DNA of 64,000 nucleotides. It comes from Chlorogloeopsis sp. ULAP01 (lineage in GTDB: Bacteria > Cyanobacteriota > Cyanobacteriia > Cyanobacteriales > Nostocaceae). The notes under the pieces are model-generated. The model saw nothing but the letters and a program-made list of their open reading frames with translations. It was not told the origin of the DNA and searched no databases. The number at the start of each line of letters is the position of its first letter. Within the stretch, counting starts at the first letter, position 1. This document shows positions 26,818 to 37,118 of this stretch, piece by piece. The position numbers were made by a program, and so were the translations under genes. The stretch is from contig NZ_JAUDRH010000015.1 of the NCBI RefSeq assembly GCF_030381805.1, positions 62,001 through 126,000 of the forward strand, read 5' to 3'.

Positions 26818-28563
26818 GTGTCTTCTATCCCCACTATCCCCACTGACTCGGTTAAAAACCAGCGGTACGCAAAACTTATGGAACAAGGTTATACAGATAA
26901 AGCATACCGTTGGAATCGCGAAAACTATTCCAGTAGACGGCGTTTTGTAGATATTTGGTCATTTGTATTGACCTTATTGTTCAAGCTTTGGCTTTACAAA
27001 AAGTCTTGGAGTTACCCAGGTGGAGTTACCGAAGTAAAGCAAACTGCTAGACGTAAAACTCAAGCAGTCTGGATTCGTAATACTCTACTAGACCTGGGGC
27101 CAACTTTCATTAAAGTAGGGCAACTTTTTTCTACCCGTGCCGATATATTCCCCGGTGAATATGTCGAAGAACTTGCCAAGCTACAAGACAAAGTACCTGC
27201 TTTTAGCTATGAGCAGGTAGAAGCGATCGTTGCACAAGAACTGGGCAAAAAAATTCCCGAACTCTTTGAGAGTTTTGAACCAATTCCTTTAGCCGCAGCT
27301 AGTTTGGGGCAAGTACACAAAGCGGTACTGCATTCGGGGGAAGCAGTTGTTGTTAAGGTGCAACGCCCTGGGCTAAAAAAGCTATTTGAAATAGATTTAA
27401 AAATTCTCAGGGGCATTGCTCGCTATTTTCAAAATCATCCTGAATGGGGACGAGGACGAGATTGGATTGGTATCTATGAAGAGTGTTGCCGCATTCTTTG
27501 GGAAGAGATAGATTATCTGAACGAAGGACGTAATGCTGATACTTTTCGTCGCAATTTTCGTGCTTTCGATTGGGTGAAAGTGCCGCGTGTTTATTGGCGC
27601 TATACCTCCTCACGAGTGCTAACACTCGAATATGTTCCTGGTATTAAAATTAGCCAATACGAAGCTTTAGAGGCTGCGGGCTTAGATCGTAAACAAATTG
27701 CCCGTCAGGGCGCTCAAGCTTACCTGCTTCAGCTACTAAATGATGGCTTTTTCCACGCCGATCCCCATCCTGGTAATATTGCTGTTGATCCTGAAGGTGC
27801 TTTAATATTCTACGATTTCGGCATGATGGGGCGGATTAAATCTAATATCCGTGAAGGGCTGATGGAAACTTTGTTTGGCATCGCTTCCAAAGATGGCGAT
27901 CGCGTTGTCAAATCCTTAGTTGATTTGGGCGCATTAGCACCAGCAGAAGATATGGGGCCAGTGCGACGCTCTGTCCAGTATATGCTGGATCATTTCATGG
28001 ATAAGCCTTTTGAAAATCAGTCCGTAGCTGCTATTAGTGACGATTTGTACGAGATAGCTTATAATCAGCCTTTTAGATTTCCAGCGACGTTCACTTTCGT
28101 GATGCGAGCCTTCTCGACTCTAGAAGGCGTGGGCAAAGGCTTAGATCCTGAATTTAACTTTATGGAAGTTGCTAAACCGTATGCAATGCAGCTTATGACT
28201 AATATGAATGGTTCTGATACGAACAGCTTTTTCAATGAATTAGGCAAGCAAGCTGTTCAAGTAAGTAGTACAGCGCTGGGACTACCACGTAGACTGGAAG
28301 ATACGTTAGAAAAACTAGAGCGCGGAGATGTACGTCTTCGCTTCCGGTCTATAGAAACAGAGCGTCTGTTGCGCAGACAGAGTAATATTCAGTTAGGGAC
28401 AACCTATGCCCTATTAGTCAGTGCTTTTACAGTTTCAGCAACGATTTTATTCGTTAACCATTATCTGTGGCTGGCAATATTTATCGCTTTAATCGCAGTG
28501 GTTATATCCTGGCTGCTGATTAGACTGGTGATGCGCCTCGACCGTTATGACCGTATGTATTAA
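26818..28563 (+). CDS. ABC1/AarF (UbiB-like) atypical kinase
   Basis: A 581-residue protein starting at GTG 26818 with TAGGG upstream. The ABC1 kinase-like core shows K-x-G-Q (I-K-V-G-Q-L-F-S-T-R-A-D), the alanine-rich loop A-A-A-S-L-G-Q-V-H, the ATP lysine in V-V-V-K-V-Q-R-P-G, the catalytic segment F-F-H-A-D-P-H-P-G-N, and the metal-binding F-Y-D-F-G. Two hydrophobic helices at about 528-570 anchor the C-terminus. Cyanobacterial and plastid members affect prenylquinone and tocopherol metabolism and membrane lipid homeostasis. The PP2C gene begins within 20 bp of its stop, so they form an operon. Confidence 0.92.
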   Translation: MSSIPTIPTDSVKNQRYAKLMEQGYTDKAYRWNRENYSSRRRFVDIWSFVLTLLFKLWLYKKSWSYPGGVTEVKQTARRKTQAVWIRNTLLDLGPTFIKVGQLFSTRADIFPGEYVEELAKLQDKVPAFSYEQVEAIVAQELGKKIPELFESFEPIPLAAASLGQVHKAVLHSGEAVVVKVQRPGLKKLFEIDLKILRGIARYFQNHPEWGRGRDWIGIYEECCRILWEEIDYLNEGRNADTFRRNFRAFDWVKVPRVYWRYTSSRVLTLEYVPGIKISQYEALEAAGLDRKQIARQGAQAYLLQLLNDGFFHADPHPGNIAVDPEGALIFYDFGMMGRIKSNIREGLMETLFGIASKDGDRVVKSLVDLGALAPAEDMGPVRRSVQYMLDHFMDKPFENQSVAAISDDLYEIAYNQPFRFPATFTFVMRAFSTLEGVGKGLDPEFNFMEVAKPYAMQLMTNMNGSDTNSFFNELGKQAVQVSSTALGLPRRLEDTLEKLERGDVRLRFRSIETERLLRRQSNIQLGTTYALLVSAFTVSATILFVNHYLWLAIFIALIAVVISWLLIRLVMRLDRYDRMY

Positions 28564-28566
28564 TTG

Positions 28567-29304
28567 ATGCAAGAATATATGAAACTTCATTTTACCGGTC
28601 TTAGTGATTCGGGACTTATTCGTTCTAATAATCAAGATTCTTACTATACCGATCCAGAAGGACGCTTTTTCATTGTTGCTGATGGTATGGGTGGACATGC
28701 AGGAGGTGAGCAGGCAAGCCACATCGCTACCCAGGAAATTCACAAATATTTAATTGAGAATTGGAATGGTTCTAAATCTTCCTCCCAGCTTTTAGAGGAA
28801 GCTTTATTCAAAGCAAATGAAGCGATTTTACAAGATCAGCACAATCATCCCGAACGTGCTGACATGGGGACTACAGTTGTGGTGGTAATTTTTCGCCCCG
28901 GAGAGTCACCTTGGTGTGCTCACGTTGGTGACTCTAGACTGTATCGTTTTCGAGATTCTCAATTAGAGCAAATTACCGAAGATCACACTTGGGTAGCACG
29001 CGCTCTGAAGATGGGTGATATTTCTCTAGAAGAAGCACGAATTCATCCTTTTCGTCATGTCTTGTCTCGTTGTTTGGGACGTGAAGATCTAAATCAGGTT
29101 GAAGTGCAGCAACTAGATATCAAAGTAGGCGATCGCTTGCTGTTATGCAGTGATGGTTTAACAGAAGAACTTGTTGATGAAAATATAGCTTGCTATCTCC
29201 AAGAAAGCCCCTCGGTAGCAAAAGCCGCTATTTCCCTAGTTGAAGCCGCTAAACAGCAAGGTGGACACGATAATATTACTGTCGTCATTGTTGCTGCTGA
29301 TTAA
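28567..29304 (+). CDS. PP2C-type protein Ser/Thr phosphatase
   Basis: About 245 residues from ATG 28567; ATG 28579 is an equally good start by homology. All PP2C metal motifs are visible: S-N-N-Q-D-S-Y near residue 20, V-A-D-G-M-G-G-H, H-V-G-D-S-R, L-C-S-D-G-L-T and G-G-H-D-N-I-T. It removes phosphate from serine/threonine residues in the cytoplasm. It directly follows the ABC1 kinase gene, and a eukaryote-type kinase gene lies 1.4 kb further on. Both make plausible functional partners, but neither is demonstrated. Confidence 0.93.
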   Translation: MQEYMKLHFTGLSDSGLIRSNNQDSYYTDPEGRFFIVADGMGGHAGGEQASHIATQEIHKYLIENWNGSKSSSQLLEEALFKANEAILQDQHNHPERADMGTTVVVVIFRPGESPWCAHVGDSRLYRFRDSQLEQITEDHTWVARALKMGDISLEEARIHPFRHVLSRCLGREDLNQVEVQQLDIKVGDRLLLCSDGLTEELVDENIACYLQESPSVAKAAISLVEAAKQQGGHDNITVVIVAAD

Positions 29305-29913
29305 CCTCCAATAAGTCTGTAGTGGAGTTTAGCAGAAATAACTATCCAATAGAAAAAAGGTTCAGAGGCTGATGCGAAAACTATCTTTTCTCCTGCCTCC
29401 AGCATAGCTGCCTTCTGCCTTTATATTGTTTTTGCAGTAAATATACTCATCGTTTTGTTCAGATTGAGCATTTTTCCCTTTTACAACTTGATAAAAATAC
29501 ATTTAACCTCCGCAGTAAGTCATCTACGGAGGTTGAATTTACATTATTTGGCAGGTTGACATCTTGCAACTGATAGAGTATAGCAATATAATTCACGTTT
29601 ACACTCCTCCCTCTTTTTGCAGTTACAGCAAATCGGTTGCTATCTGTAAAATCAAACAGCAGATAACAACAACACAAAAATAACTGACTGGCTTTGATAA
29701 AGTAGGAAATTAACCTACCTGTTACAGGGAGAAGAAACTCAAGCTCAAGGGCTTAAAAAACCCTTAAACTCACCGAAATTAGCAACGGTAGACTTGAGGT
29801 TTATATCAGTAGACTGAAAATACAGAATGTCACCTAGCAAAAAACACTCCAAAAGATTATGGGCAAATTTGTCAAACCTTTGTTATCTTTCTTAAAATAG
29901 GAGGAACAAATAT
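29305..29913. other. Intergenic region upstream of nblA
   Basis: About 600 bp. It contains a hairpin AACCTCCG-N14-CGGAGGTT (29505-29534), AAGGG-cttaaaaaa-CCCTT near 29748, and an inverted repeat GTAGG-N7-CCTAC near 29703. I looked for NtcA sites (GTA-N8-TAC) and found only wrongly spaced variants, e.g. GTA-N9-TAC near 29810. Confidence 0.45.
29869..29898 (+). promoter_or_regulatory. Candidate nblA promoter
   Basis: TTGTCA (29869-29874) and TAAAAT (29893-29898) with 18-bp spacing resemble a sigma-70 promoter, each one base from consensus. Transcription would start near 29905 and give an untranslated leader of about 95 nt. Confidence 0.45.
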
Positions 29914-29964
29914 ATGACAAAGTGCTACCCCATAAATAAGCCGCTTTTGGGGTCGAGTCACTAA
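29914..29964 (+). CDS. Possible 16-codon leader ORF before nblA
   Basis: ATG 29914 is preceded by a perfect AGGAGG (29899-29904) at good spacing and runs 16 codons (M-T-K-C-Y-P-I-N-K-P-L-L-G-S-S-H) to TAA, ending 34 bp before nblA. An ACCCCA/TGGGGT stem lies within it. If translated it could couple to or attenuate nblA. If the promoter at 29869-29898 is the only one, the ribosome-binding site would be excluded from the mRNA, which argues against translation. Confidence 0.4.
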   Translation: MTKCYPINKPLLGSSH

Positions 29965-29998
29965 GATCACCTTTACTTATATTTTTTAGGAGTTAATC

Positions 29999-30199
29999 AT
30001 GGATAAGCCAATCGAACTCACTTTGGAACAGCAATTTAGCATCCGCTCTTTCGCTACTCAAGTACAAAACATGAGTCACGATCAAGCTAAAGACTTCTTA
30101 GTTAAACTTTATGAGCAAATGGTTGTACGGGAAGCTACCTATAAAGAACTTCTTAAGCACCAGTGGGGATTAGATGCCGGCTCTTCTTGGGCAGCGTAG
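29999..30199 (+). CDS. nblA: Phycobilisome degradation protein NblA
   Basis: A 66-residue helical protein: L-T-L-E-Q-Q-F-S-I-R-S-F, then M-S-H-D-Q-A-K-D-F-L-V-K-L-Y-E-Q-M-V-V-R-E, then Y-K-E-L-L-K-H-Q-W-G. These are the conserved helices and C-terminal residues of NblA. It binds phycobiliprotein subunits and brings them to a Clp protease during nitrogen or sulfur starvation. TAGGAG lies at a proper distance before the ATG. Expression is starvation-induced in relatives; here a leader ORF and a long intergenic region precede it. Confidence 0.95.
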   Translation: MDKPIELTLEQQFSIRSFATQVQNMSHDQAKDFLVKLYEQMVVREATYKELLKHQWGLDAGSSWAA

Positions 30200-30656
30200 A
30201 AGTCTTGTGTCGCAGTGGGCGACCTCCTTCTCTTGCTCGGTTCCAATGAGGAAAGGAGCTGGGGATGCCGGGGCGTCAACTTTAACGAGTTACTCTTTAA
30301 AAGACATCACACTCTACACACAGAGACCTAGAGTACAAAAACTTGTTTATTAGCAAGTCTGGAAAACAAAGTCTCAAACTAAATTTTGGTGTTGAGAATC
30401 AATATTGCGCTTGTATTCACAAAATACTTTATAGAAATCAAGCTTACTTAAGCTTGTCTGTATTTTGTCACAATGCAAAACTGCACAGAAAGCAATCTGT
30501 ACAGTATAAAGTTAACTCAACCTTCAATACTCTTGTAAGGAGTCATTTATATTTTTTATAACTTTATTTTGTAACTTTCGATAGACTCCCTTAACAATAC
30601 TTAATATCTAAATAAAATCTTAGTACTAGCGTTCTATAGTGTGATGTTATTTGCAT
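30200..30656. other. Intergenic region after nblA
   Basis: About 460 bp, with a small GTCGC-N5-GCGAC hairpin near 30211 just after nblA and then AT-rich sequence. No gene is visible; the 72-residue frame at 30343 has no family resemblance. Confidence 0.45.
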
Positions 30657-32225
<1,569 letters not shown>

Positions 32226-32549
32226 AGAAACTTCGACTCCAATTTAATATTGAAAAAGAGCGAATTTCACCACCCTATTTCTGAAGGCTGGTGATAATTG
32301 TGTGAGTGGGAAAGTTGGCCCCTAATAAATGGGAATGGCTAATTTAGTGTAATAGCTTGTAGCATTCCTAACTTTGTGTCTGATTTATTTTGCCCATTTT
32401 TGCCACGTTTAATTAACTTTGGTAAGGAAAATTGTTAGTCGTGAGTACAAAGAAAGTTTTAAGATCGTCATTCGTCATTGGTTAGTACAGAAGTACCATG
32501 GCACGTCTGTACATTTGTTGCGTACTACTATTTACTCAACACTAATCGC
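32226..32549. other. Intergenic region, nothing recognised
   Basis: About 320 bp between two minus-strand genes. Low GC, with no ORF and no hairpin of note. Confidence 0.45.
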
Positions 32550-32999
32550 TCAGTTGACCCGTTGACGCTCTATGTTAGCTTCCATTGTGCTACTTAGGTA
32601 GTGACCAACCATAATGCCACTAGTGAGGTAATAGGTATCATTATTGATGCGGTGCAAAGTCTCAAAACCACTACGACGTTCGCGATCGCTTAATACCCAG
32701 TAACGCTGGACAATAGTATCTATACCAATCCAACCCTCTCCTTCGATCTGTCCTAAAATATTATGTTGAAGTAAAAAATTATACTGTTTATTTCCCCGAT
32801 CCATACGCCCTTTGTATTGCAAAGCAATGTCCGCAAGATCGCTGCCTGGAAATATTAATTTTGTTGCCATTGTAAACCAATTATCTCGATTCCAAGCCAC
32901 CAAGGTCATACCCTTAACGTTAATTGGAGTACCATTACGTTCTAGCCAACTTCCTTGCAACGTCCAGCGTCCTGGTTCCAGTAAAAATGTATGATCCAC
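32550..32999 (-). CDS. Conserved hypothetical protein
   Basis: A 149-residue soluble protein without signal peptide or membrane helix. It is rich in beta-type sequence: G-R-W-T-L-Q-G-S-W, I-N-V-K-G-M-T-L-V-A-W, G-W-I-G-I-D-T-I-V-Q-R-Y-W, Y-Y-L-T-S-G-I-M. This suggests a small beta-barrel such as a lipocalin-like fold. It looks like a conserved cyanobacterial protein, but I cannot assign a function. The start at 32999 is the first in frame. Confidence 0.65.
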   Translation of the reverse strand: MDHTFLLEPGRWTLQGSWLERNGTPINVKGMTLVAWNRDNWFTMATKLIFPGSDLADIALQYKGRMDRGNKQYNFLLQHNILGQIEGEGWIGIDTIVQRYWVLSDRERRSGFETLHRINNDTYYLTSGIMVGHYLSSTMEANIERQRVN

Positions 33000-33099
33000 C
33001 TTGTCACCCTGCTATTGATCGAGTATCGCCAACAGTATAGCCCTTGGTTGGGGAGGGGGACAGGGGACAGGGGACAGGGGGAGACACAAACCACCAACC

Positions 33100-33418
33100 A
33101 CTGTACGGGAGGCAGCGCGCCCTTGTGGCTACCCTCCGGGAAGCCGCTAGCTAACGCAACGCCTGACGGCGAACGCGTCTAGTGCCGACTTGTAGCGACT
33201 GGCGTAGACGCCGAAGGCGGATAAGTGAAAGTAAGGGTTCCCTGGCATAAAGGAGCCAGTGCGCCCTTGCGGGTTAAGCGCGTCGAGTGCGACTGGCGTC
33301 ACCTGGCGTCACCTGGCATCGGGTTAAGCGCGTTGTAGACGCCCAGAGGGCGGCTTCTTGCAGGGTAGCACCTGGCGTCACCTGGCGTCGGGTTAAGCGC
33401 GTCGAGTGCGACTGCCGT
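33100..33418. repeat. GC-rich repeat block 4
   Basis: Contains an inverted copy of the 32-bp piece from 6525-6556 and repeated CACCTGGCGT decamers (33300-33385). Three copies of GGGTTAAGCGCGT also lie within it. It fills most of the 510-bp gap before anmK. Confidence 0.75.
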
Positions 33419-33475
33419 GCGGGTTTAAAAGATAAATTATCTGTTTAAACCCAAAGATCATCAGCAAAACCCGCC
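33419..33475. repeat. MITE-like element, GGCGGGTTT family, copy 2
   Basis: Ends GCGGGTTTA and AAAACCCGCCC; within it GGGTTTAAAAGATAA pairs with TTATCTGTTTAAACCC, a strong hairpin (33421-33452). Confidence 0.65.
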
Positions 33476-33511
33476 CCTATCAATAACCAATGACTGTTAA
33501 CTAATGACTAA

Positions 33512-34726
33512 TTACGGTTCGTGAACTTCTCCCAAAAGTACTTCTTGAGGTGCTCCGGTAACTGATGGGAGGTTACCTGGAGTACCTAATTTTCGCCAGT
33601 AAGCTAAGACTGCAAAAGCGATCGCTTCTTTGAAATCTGCGCTCAATCCTGCTTCATCTGTTGTTAAAACTGGTGTAGGTGCTAAAATTTCCTGAAGACG
33701 ATATTTTAAATAGAGATTGCGATTGCCACCACCACATAAAAATACCCGTTGTGGCATTTGCGGTAAAAAAGTGCGATAACTATGAACAATCGAAGCTGCT
33801 GTCAGTTCCGTAAGAGTCGCGAGCAAGTCAGCAGGACTTATTTGGTAGGATTCGGCGTCTTTTACACACTGTTGCAGATAAGTAACACCAAATAATTCTC
33901 GACCTGTAGATTTGGGTGGTGGCAGATGAAAATAATCTTGCTCAAGCCATTGTTCTACTAGTGCATGGCAGGGAGTACCACTTGCTGCCCAAGCACCGTT
34001 TTCATCGTAGGTTTTAGTATTATTTGTTAAATATTGTACTGCCAGATCCAACAGGCTATTTCCCGGCCCAGTATCCCAACCGCGAATCTTTTCTAGCCAG
34101 TTGTCTTGATGCGCTGGCATATAAGTAACATTACCAATTCCGCCAATATTTTGAATACAACGAGCCTCTTGAGGGTGACTGAGTAAAGCTGCATCTACAC
34201 GAGGTACAAGGGGCGCACCATGCCCACCAACAGCAATATCTGCTACACGGAAGTTACTGACTGTCGTAATACCTGTTAAGTTAGCAATTACAGCACCACG
34301 ACCAAGTTGAAGGCTGTAACCTAAAGAGGATGCAAAGGCGCCCAGACGCGGAGACACGGAGAAAGAAAATGTCCCCGTGTCTCCCCCTCCCCGTGTCCCC
34401 GTGTCCTTATTTTTTGGTGGTCGATGGTAAACTGTTTGACCGTGGGAGCCAATTAAACTAGCTGTTTCGTGACCATTTTGAATATTTTGTGCAGCTTGGG
34501 CAAAGGCTTGAGCGATCGCATCATCTAATTCTGCAAATTCTTGCATGGAGATAGCTTGTCCACTACAAACAGCCAAGATACGTTCTCTCAGTTCCTTTGA
34601 GTAAGGATAGGTTGCCCCAGCTATCAATTCCACTTTTAAATCAAAATCTGTGCCGGAAATGTCTACCAAGGCGGCGTCTATACCATCTACAGATGTCCCG
34701 CTCATTAAGCCGATAACACGAGTCAT
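33512..34726 (-). CDS. anmK: Anhydro-N-acetylmuramic acid kinase
   Basis: 404 residues. AnmK phosphorylates and hydrates 1,6-anhydro-MurNAc released from recycled peptidoglycan, giving MurNAc-6-phosphate. Diagnostic segments are the N-terminal G-L-M-S-G-T-S-V-D-G-I-D, I-G-S-H-G-Q-T-V-Y-H near residue 92, V-A-D-I-A-V-G-G-H-G-A-P-L-V-P and R-G-W-D-T-G-P-G-N. Between Y-H-R-P-P and the L-Q-L-G-R-G segment there are about 30 extra residues (roughly 106-135). They are encoded by GGACACGGGG-type repeat DNA, inserted in frame in a loop normally short. It lies downstream of kdpD on the same strand and is unlikely to be functionally linked to it. Confidence 0.93.
   Translation of the reverse strand: MTRVIGLMSGTSVDGIDAALVDISGTDFDLKVELIAGATYPYSKELRERILAVCSGQAISMQEFAELDDAIAQAFAQAAQNIQNGHETASLIGSHGQTVYHRPPKNKDTGTRGGGDTGTFSFSVSPRLGAFASSLGYSLQLGRGAVIANLTGITTVSNFRVADIAVGGHGAPLVPRVDAALLSHPQEARCIQNIGGIGNVTYMPAHQDNWLEKIRGWDTGPGNSLLDLAVQYLTNNTKTYDENGAWAASGTPCHALVEQWLEQDYFHLPPPKSTGRELFGVTYLQQCVKDAESYQISPADLLATLTELTAASIVHSYRTFLPQMPQRVFLCGGGNRNLYLKYRLQEILAPTPVLTTDEAGLSADFKEAIAFAVLAYWRKLGTPGNLPSVTGAPQEVLLGEVHEP
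34341..34407 (-). repeat. G-rich minisatellite inside anmK
   Basis: GGACACGGGG units on the coding strand, translated as D-T-G-T-R-G-G-G-D-T-G-T. Same family as 424-560 and 43540-43710. Confidence 0.75.
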
Positions 34727-34803
34727 TTTTTATTGGTTAGTAGTTAGTAGTTAGTGGTTAATTGCTCTGTTCTGCCCCTTTGCTCCCCTTGTCCCCGCGT
34801 CTG

Positions 34804-35976
34804 TTACTCCTCTTTTCTTTTCTCGGTAGCGATTATATGCAAATCAACGTTTTTGAGCAATCTAACTAATTTTTGAGTTAAAGAGCCTTTGAGGAGTATT
34901 TGCCAGCGAGAGCGCTGACTTTCGCCGATGATAATCTGGGTAATGTGGTATTGATGAGCAACTTCGGCGATCGCTTTAGCGATATTACTGCTGGTAACAC
35001 GAATAAAAGTACCTTCAAATTCTTGACAAAGCTTCTCACACATATCTATGTGCAGACTTTCTTCTTTTGTGAGAAAACGGTCTGGATCGGCTACAAATAA
35101 AGCAAAAACAGGAGCGTTCATGTAGTTAGCTAACCTTGCTCCTCGACGCAATAATTGTAATGAGTTTGGATAAGTGGAAACACATACCAATACCCGTTCG
35201 TGTATGTTACATACTTCACCATTGAGGTTGCCGCTAGGGAGACTAGCATTGAGTTCTCTTGCGTCTTCTTCAACGTTATCTGCTATCTCTCGCAATGCTA
35301 ATTCTCGTAAAGCAATTAAGTTACGGCGCTGGAAAAAGTTATTGAGTGCTTGGTGAATTTTTGGCTGGGCATAGATTTTACCCTCTAGTAACCTTTCTTG
35401 CAGTGTCTCTGGTGTAACATCTACTACTACAACTTCATCTGCTTCATCCAGAATACGGTCAGGTATGCGCTCTCGTACTACCACTCCAGTAATTCTTGCT
35501 ACTAAGTCATTAAGACTCTCCAAATGCTGAATATTCATAGTGGAGTAGACATCAATGCCGTTGTGCAAAATGACTTCTACATCTTGGTAGCGTTTTTCGT
35601 GGGGTAAACCAGGGGCATTAGTATGTGCTAGTTCATCGACTAAGACTAATTGAGGCGATCGCGCTAAAATTGCGTCCGTGTCCATTTCCATCAGCATCAA
35701 ATTGCCGCGTGGAATTTTTTGACGAGGTACTATTTCTAAACCTTCCGCTCTTTCTGCTGTTTCTTTGCGTCCGTGGGTTTCTAACAACCCAATCACAACA
35801 TCAATGCCTTCTTCTTTGAGCAAATGGGCTTCTTCTAGCATTCGGTAGGTTTTGCCAACTCCTGGAGCCATACCGATAAATATTTTATGTTTACCGCGCC
35901 GTGCTGGATGAATAGGGAGATTAGTAGTAACTAATGGTGTAGTATTTGCTAAATTGAGGTTATCTTCGTCCAACAT
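34804..35976 (-). CDS. kdpD: Short KdpD (N-terminal sensor half only)
   Basis: 390 residues matching the cytoplasmic N-terminus of KdpD. The KdpD domain has the Walker A-like G-M-A-P-G-V-G-K-T (residues 35-43), L-V-D-E-L-A-H-T-N-A-P and M-N-I-Q-H-L-E-S-L-N-D. A universal-stress-protein-like domain follows (about 255-385). The four membrane helices and the histidine kinase of E. coli KdpD are missing, as in the short KdpD known from Anabaena. No kdpE is nearby. It ends the kdp cluster, 46 bp after kdpC, and probably modulates Kdp expression or activity by a route other than its own kinase. Confidence 0.92.
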   Translation of the reverse strand: MLDEDNLNLANTTPLVTTNLPIHPARRGKHKIFIGMAPGVGKTYRMLEEAHLLKEEGIDVVIGLLETHGRKETAERAEGLEIVPRQKIPRGNLMLMEMDTDAILARSPQLVLVDELAHTNAPGLPHEKRYQDVEVILHNGIDVYSTMNIQHLESLNDLVARITGVVVRERIPDRILDEADEVVVVDVTPETLQERLLEGKIYAQPKIHQALNNFFQRRNLIALRELALREIADNVEEDARELNASLPSGNLNGEVCNIHERVLVCVSTYPNSLQLLRRGARLANYMNAPVFALFVADPDRFLTKEESLHIDMCEKLCQEFEGTFIRVTSSNIAKAIAEVAHQYHITQIIIGESQRSRWQILLKGSLTQKLVRLLKNVDLHIIATEKRKEE

Positions 35977-36022
35977 TTCACCTTTAGTAGTATCTTAAAA
36001 GTGAGTTTATATCTATTCCAAA

Positions 36023-36625
36023 TTACTGATTTTCTCTACGGTTAATTTCTTGAAGATCAAGTGCATAATTTAATTTCAAAATATTCACGCCAGGCTCTCC
36101 AAAAACTCCTAAAAATTTCCCATCTGTATACTGTCTTAGTAACGGTAATATTTCTTCTCGGTTAATCCCACGCGCACGAGCAACTAGAGAGAGTTGCTCC
36201 TGGGCTGTTCTCACCGTAATATGAGGATCTAAGCCAGAACCAGAGGTATAAATGAGATCCGCAAAGGGTTGAATATTCTCATCTGTGAATTCATTGGCTC
36301 GTTCTACAATCCGATTAAGTAAATCTGGACTGCTAGGAGCAAGGTTGCTGGCACCTGATATCCCATATGGTTTGCCTATTTTTCCTTGGCTATACCTAAC
36401 AGTACTAGGGCGTCCTTGGAAATAGCGATCTGAGCGGAACTGTTGCCCAATCAAAGCCGAACCAATTGCTTCTCCTTGAATATTTTGCATAATGCTGCCA
36501 TTAGCGTGAAACTTGAAGGCAGTTTGGCCTACTCCCAAGATTATAAGAGGATAGATAATTGCGGTTACCAACCAAAGAAGTATAGTAATACGAATAGCTC
36601 TAGCTATTTCTCGAATAATAGACAT
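36023..36625 (-). CDS. kdpC: Potassium-transporting ATPase KdpC subunit
   Basis: A 200-residue subunit with one N-terminal membrane helix (about 10-32) and a periplasmic domain containing Q-F-R-S-D-R-Y-F-Q-G-R-P-S and G-S-G-L-D-P-H-I-T, which are conserved in KdpC. It stabilises the KdpFABC complex and aids ATP use during high-affinity K+ uptake. It lies between kdpG and kdpD on the same strand. Confidence 0.95.
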   Translation of the reverse strand: MSIIREIARAIRITILLWLVTAIIYPLIILGVGQTAFKFHANGSIMQNIQGEAIGSALIGQQFRSDRYFQGRPSTVRYSQGKIGKPYGISGASNLAPSSPDLLNRIVERANEFTDENIQPFADLIYTSGSGLDPHITVRTAQEQLSLVARARGINREEILPLLRQYTDGKFLGVFGEPGVNILKLNYALDLQEINRRENQ

Positions 36626-36782
36626 AAAAACTGTCCTTAGTTGCCTGAGTTACCGATAAAGGTGTTTATCTTTTAAGTAAAAGGCAGATGGCAAAAGGTA
36701 ACAGGTAAAAGGCTGTTTCCAACTGCTTTCAGTGAAGTTGCCATTTTACATTTAATTGTGTCCACCTACTTAATTGATTGAA

Positions 36783-37052
36783 TTAGAAACGTTCTGGCTG
36801 AAAAACAACAAAAAATAAGTAAATTATCAGTGCCAGTGTTACTAATCCCAAAATACCAATCGCCCATGCAGAGCGACGTTCTAATGTACCTTCAGCAGTG
36901 GCATAAACAACTGGGGCAATAATTAAATTTACAGACAATGCAATAAAAAGAATCAATGGCAATTTATGCTTGCGCCATTGCAACCAAACAAAGGAAATTG
37001 CCTCAATCATATCTGCTAATAAAAATTTGCGCGATAAATTAACTGGTTTCAT
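36783..37052 (-). CDS. kdpG: KdpG small membrane subunit with KdpF-like tail
   Basis: An 89-residue protein with two membrane helices (about 32-51 and 65-84). Its position between kdpB and kdpC matches the kdpG gene described in Anabaena kdp operons. The last part (T-L-A-L-I-I-Y-L-F-F-V-V-F-Q-P-E-R-F) resembles the single helix and ending of bacterial KdpF, which stabilises the complex. No separate kdpF is seen, so this protein probably substitutes for it; that is inference. Confidence 0.85.
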   Translation of the reverse strand: MKPVNLSRKFLLADMIEAISFVWLQWRKHKLPLILFIALSVNLIIAPVVYATAEGTLERRSAWAIGILGLVTLALIIYLFFVVFQPERF

Positions 37053-37118
37053 AACTTTTTACCTTCTCTTGTGCTTATACCCTTAATTGCTTATTTATTC
37101 CTTTTGCCTTCTGTCTTC

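Noticed and set aside
29800..29830. NtcA-like site (GTA-N9-TAC) upstream of nblA
   Set aside because: Spacing is 9, not 8, and the distance to the candidate -10 is wrong.
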